DNA of 5,973 nucleotides from JAMLIN01 sp041676645 (GTDB taxonomy: Bacteria > Pseudomonadota > Gammaproteobacteria > Burkholderiales > Burkholderiaceae_E). The notes under the pieces were generated by a model, which saw only the letters and a program-made list of their open reading frames with translations, had not been told where the DNA came from and searched no databases. The position numbers and the translations under genes are program-made. Shown one piece after another: positions 5,207 to 5,973 of this stretch (position 1 is the stretch's first letter; every line of letters starts with the position of its first letter). Location of the stretch: NCBI GenBank assembly GCA_041676645.1, contig JBAYRO010000143.1:1-5973 (forward strand), in the 5' to 3' direction.

Positions 5207-5973
5207 ATGACAAGCCCCCGCAAGCTCTTCGTCGGACCCCGGGTGCGACGCCTGCGCGAACGTCGTGGCTGGACCCAGGGCGCCCTGGCCGGCCGGCTGG
5301 CGCTTTCGCTGAGCTACGTCAGCCAGATCGAGAACAACCAGCGGCCCGTCACCGCCGCGGTCCTGCTGAAACTGGCCGATGTCTTTGGCGGCGACATCGC
5401 GCAGTTCTCCGACGAAGGCGATCGCCATCGGCTCGCCGAGCTCGATGCCGCCCTCAACGACCGGACCTTGCGGGTCGATCCGGTGCCGCCGGTCGCACTG
5501 GCCAGGATGGTCGAGCAGGCGCCCGAACTCGCCGAAGCCTTCCTCACGCTCTACCAGCGCCATCAGCGGCTGCAGGAGGATCATGCCCAGGCGGTCGACC
5601 GCCTCTATGGGGAGTTCGAGGGCGGGCGGGCGCGCAGCCGGCTGGTGCCCCAGCCGCACGAGGAGGTGCGGGAGTACCTGAACCGACGCGACAACTACCT
5701 GGACACCCTCGATCGGCTCGGTGAGGACTTCGCGAATCGCCGCGGCCTGCGCCCGGGCGATCGCGCCGCTGCATTGGTCGAAGCCCTGCAGGCCGACTGT
5801 GGCGTCGAAGTGGTGGTGGCCGAGCCGGAATTTCCCTGGTTGCGTCGCTACGAACCCGCCCGCAGGCGGCTTGCGATCGCACCGCAGCTGAGCGATGCGC
5901 AACGCGCCTTCCAGCTTTCGACCCAGTACGCGCTGCTGGTGCATCGCGACGAGATGGAGGCCGAGATCCGGGA
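5207..5973 (+). CDS. XRE-family regulator of the short-chain fatty acyl-CoA regulator (ScfR) type, partial
   Basis: The frame opens with ATG at 5207 and runs 255 codons to the window edge without a stop; an in-frame TGA at 5189-5191 excludes an earlier start. A weak AGG at 5198-5200 is the only ribosome-binding signal. Residues about 7-65 are an XRE helix-turn-helix, starting RKLFVGPRVRRLRERRGWTQ and continuing with SLSYVSQIENNQRPVTA (34-50); 'KLF.GP..R.LR...G.TQ' with 'QIENNQRP' is typical of ScfR proteins (PccR, RamB). A linker with predicted helices follows (about 96-175). The IrrE/DUF955-like segment starts around 185; where its metallopeptidase relatives have HExxH, this reads FQLSTQYALLVH (235-246), so no metal site, as expected for a ligand-sensing member. 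ScfR proteins are ~470 residues, so almost half, including the C-terminal domain, is missing. Divergence from the mms operon suggests it controls that operon in response to an acyl-CoA such as propionyl- or isobutyryl-CoA; whether it activates or represses cannot be told. Confidence 0.88.
   Translation, partial: MTSPRKLFVGPRVRRLRERRGWTQGALAGRLALSLSYVSQIENNQRPVTAAVLLKLADVFGGDIAQFSDEGDRHRLAELDAALNDRTLRVDPVPPVALARMVEQAPELAEAFLTLYQRHQRLQEDHAQAVDRLYGEFEGGRARSRLVPQPHEEVREYLNRRDNYLDTLDRLGEDFANRRGLRPGDRAAALVEALQADCGVEVVVAEPEFPWLRRYEPARRRLAIAPQLSDAQRAFQLSTQYALLVHRDEMEAEIR

Noticed and set aside
3409..5724. A 771-codon plus-strand open frame opposite mmsA
   Set aside because: It is antisense to a clear aldehyde dehydrogenase and then runs out of frame through the regulator. 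Its composition (runs of H, R, G, D, A) is typical of high-GC antisense frames, and no domain is recognisable.
5093..5944. A 283-codon minus-strand open frame opposite the regulator
   Set aside because: It overlaps almost the whole of the well-supported regulator and the operator region, and contains no known motif.
1..5973. CRISPR arrays, tRNA or rRNA genes, long tandem repeats
   Set aside because: Reading both strands, I found no regularly spaced repeats, tRNA cloverleaf or rRNA segment.

Overview
This high-GC bacterial window looks proteobacterial. A Gammaproteobacterium of the Xanthomonadales type is possible from the gene set, but that is an inference and not a firm call. Most of it (302-5031) is one leftward operon for the distal part of valine / isobutyryl-CoA catabolism. 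At its right a divergent transcription factor runs off the window. At its left are the end of an insertion sequence and fragments of broken genes.

Left edge (1-301). Positions 1-140 are the end of an IS3-family element. They hold the first 30 codons of the transposase OrfA (minus strand), its leader with a hairpin against the start codon, and a terminal inverted repeat whose outer tip is at 140. Next to it are the last 18 codons of an unidentified gene (141-196, plus strand) and, three bases later, the first ~31 codons of what looks like an adenine-specific (type III / Mod-like) DNA methyltransferase (200-~292). The methyltransferase similarity stops about 10 bp before the stop codon of mmsB. 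This strip therefore appears to be the wreck of a restriction-modification or defence locus joined directly to the tail of a metabolic operon.

Operon (5031 down to 302, minus strand), in transcription order: CoA-acylating methylmalonate-semialdehyde dehydrogenase (mmsA), isobutyryl-CoA dehydrogenase-like acyl-CoA dehydrogenase, 3-hydroxyisobutyryl-CoA hydrolase, and 3-hydroxyisobutyrate dehydrogenase (mmsB). Gaps are 13 bp, a 4-bp ATGA overlap, and about 25 bp. Together they take isobutyryl-CoA to methacrylyl-CoA, then 3-hydroxyisobutyryl-CoA, 3-hydroxyisobutyrate, methylmalonate semialdehyde and finally propionyl-CoA. The hydration of methacrylyl-CoA has no dedicated enzyme here, and there is no room for one between the dehydrogenase and hydrolase genes.

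Right edge (5032-5973). A 175-bp, comparatively AT-rich divergent intergenic region carries a plausible mmsA promoter and a perfect 9-bp inverted repeat (GGTTCGCAA / TTGCGAACC) with related nearby motifs. It is followed by the first 255 codons of an XRE-type regulator of the short-chain fatty acyl-CoA regulator (ScfR/PccR/RamB-like) family. The arrangement suggests a regulator that senses an acyl-CoA of this pathway and controls both itself and the operon. I do not see a wholly new system. The most interesting points are the operator architecture, the truncated methyltransferase/IS junction and the missing hydratase.
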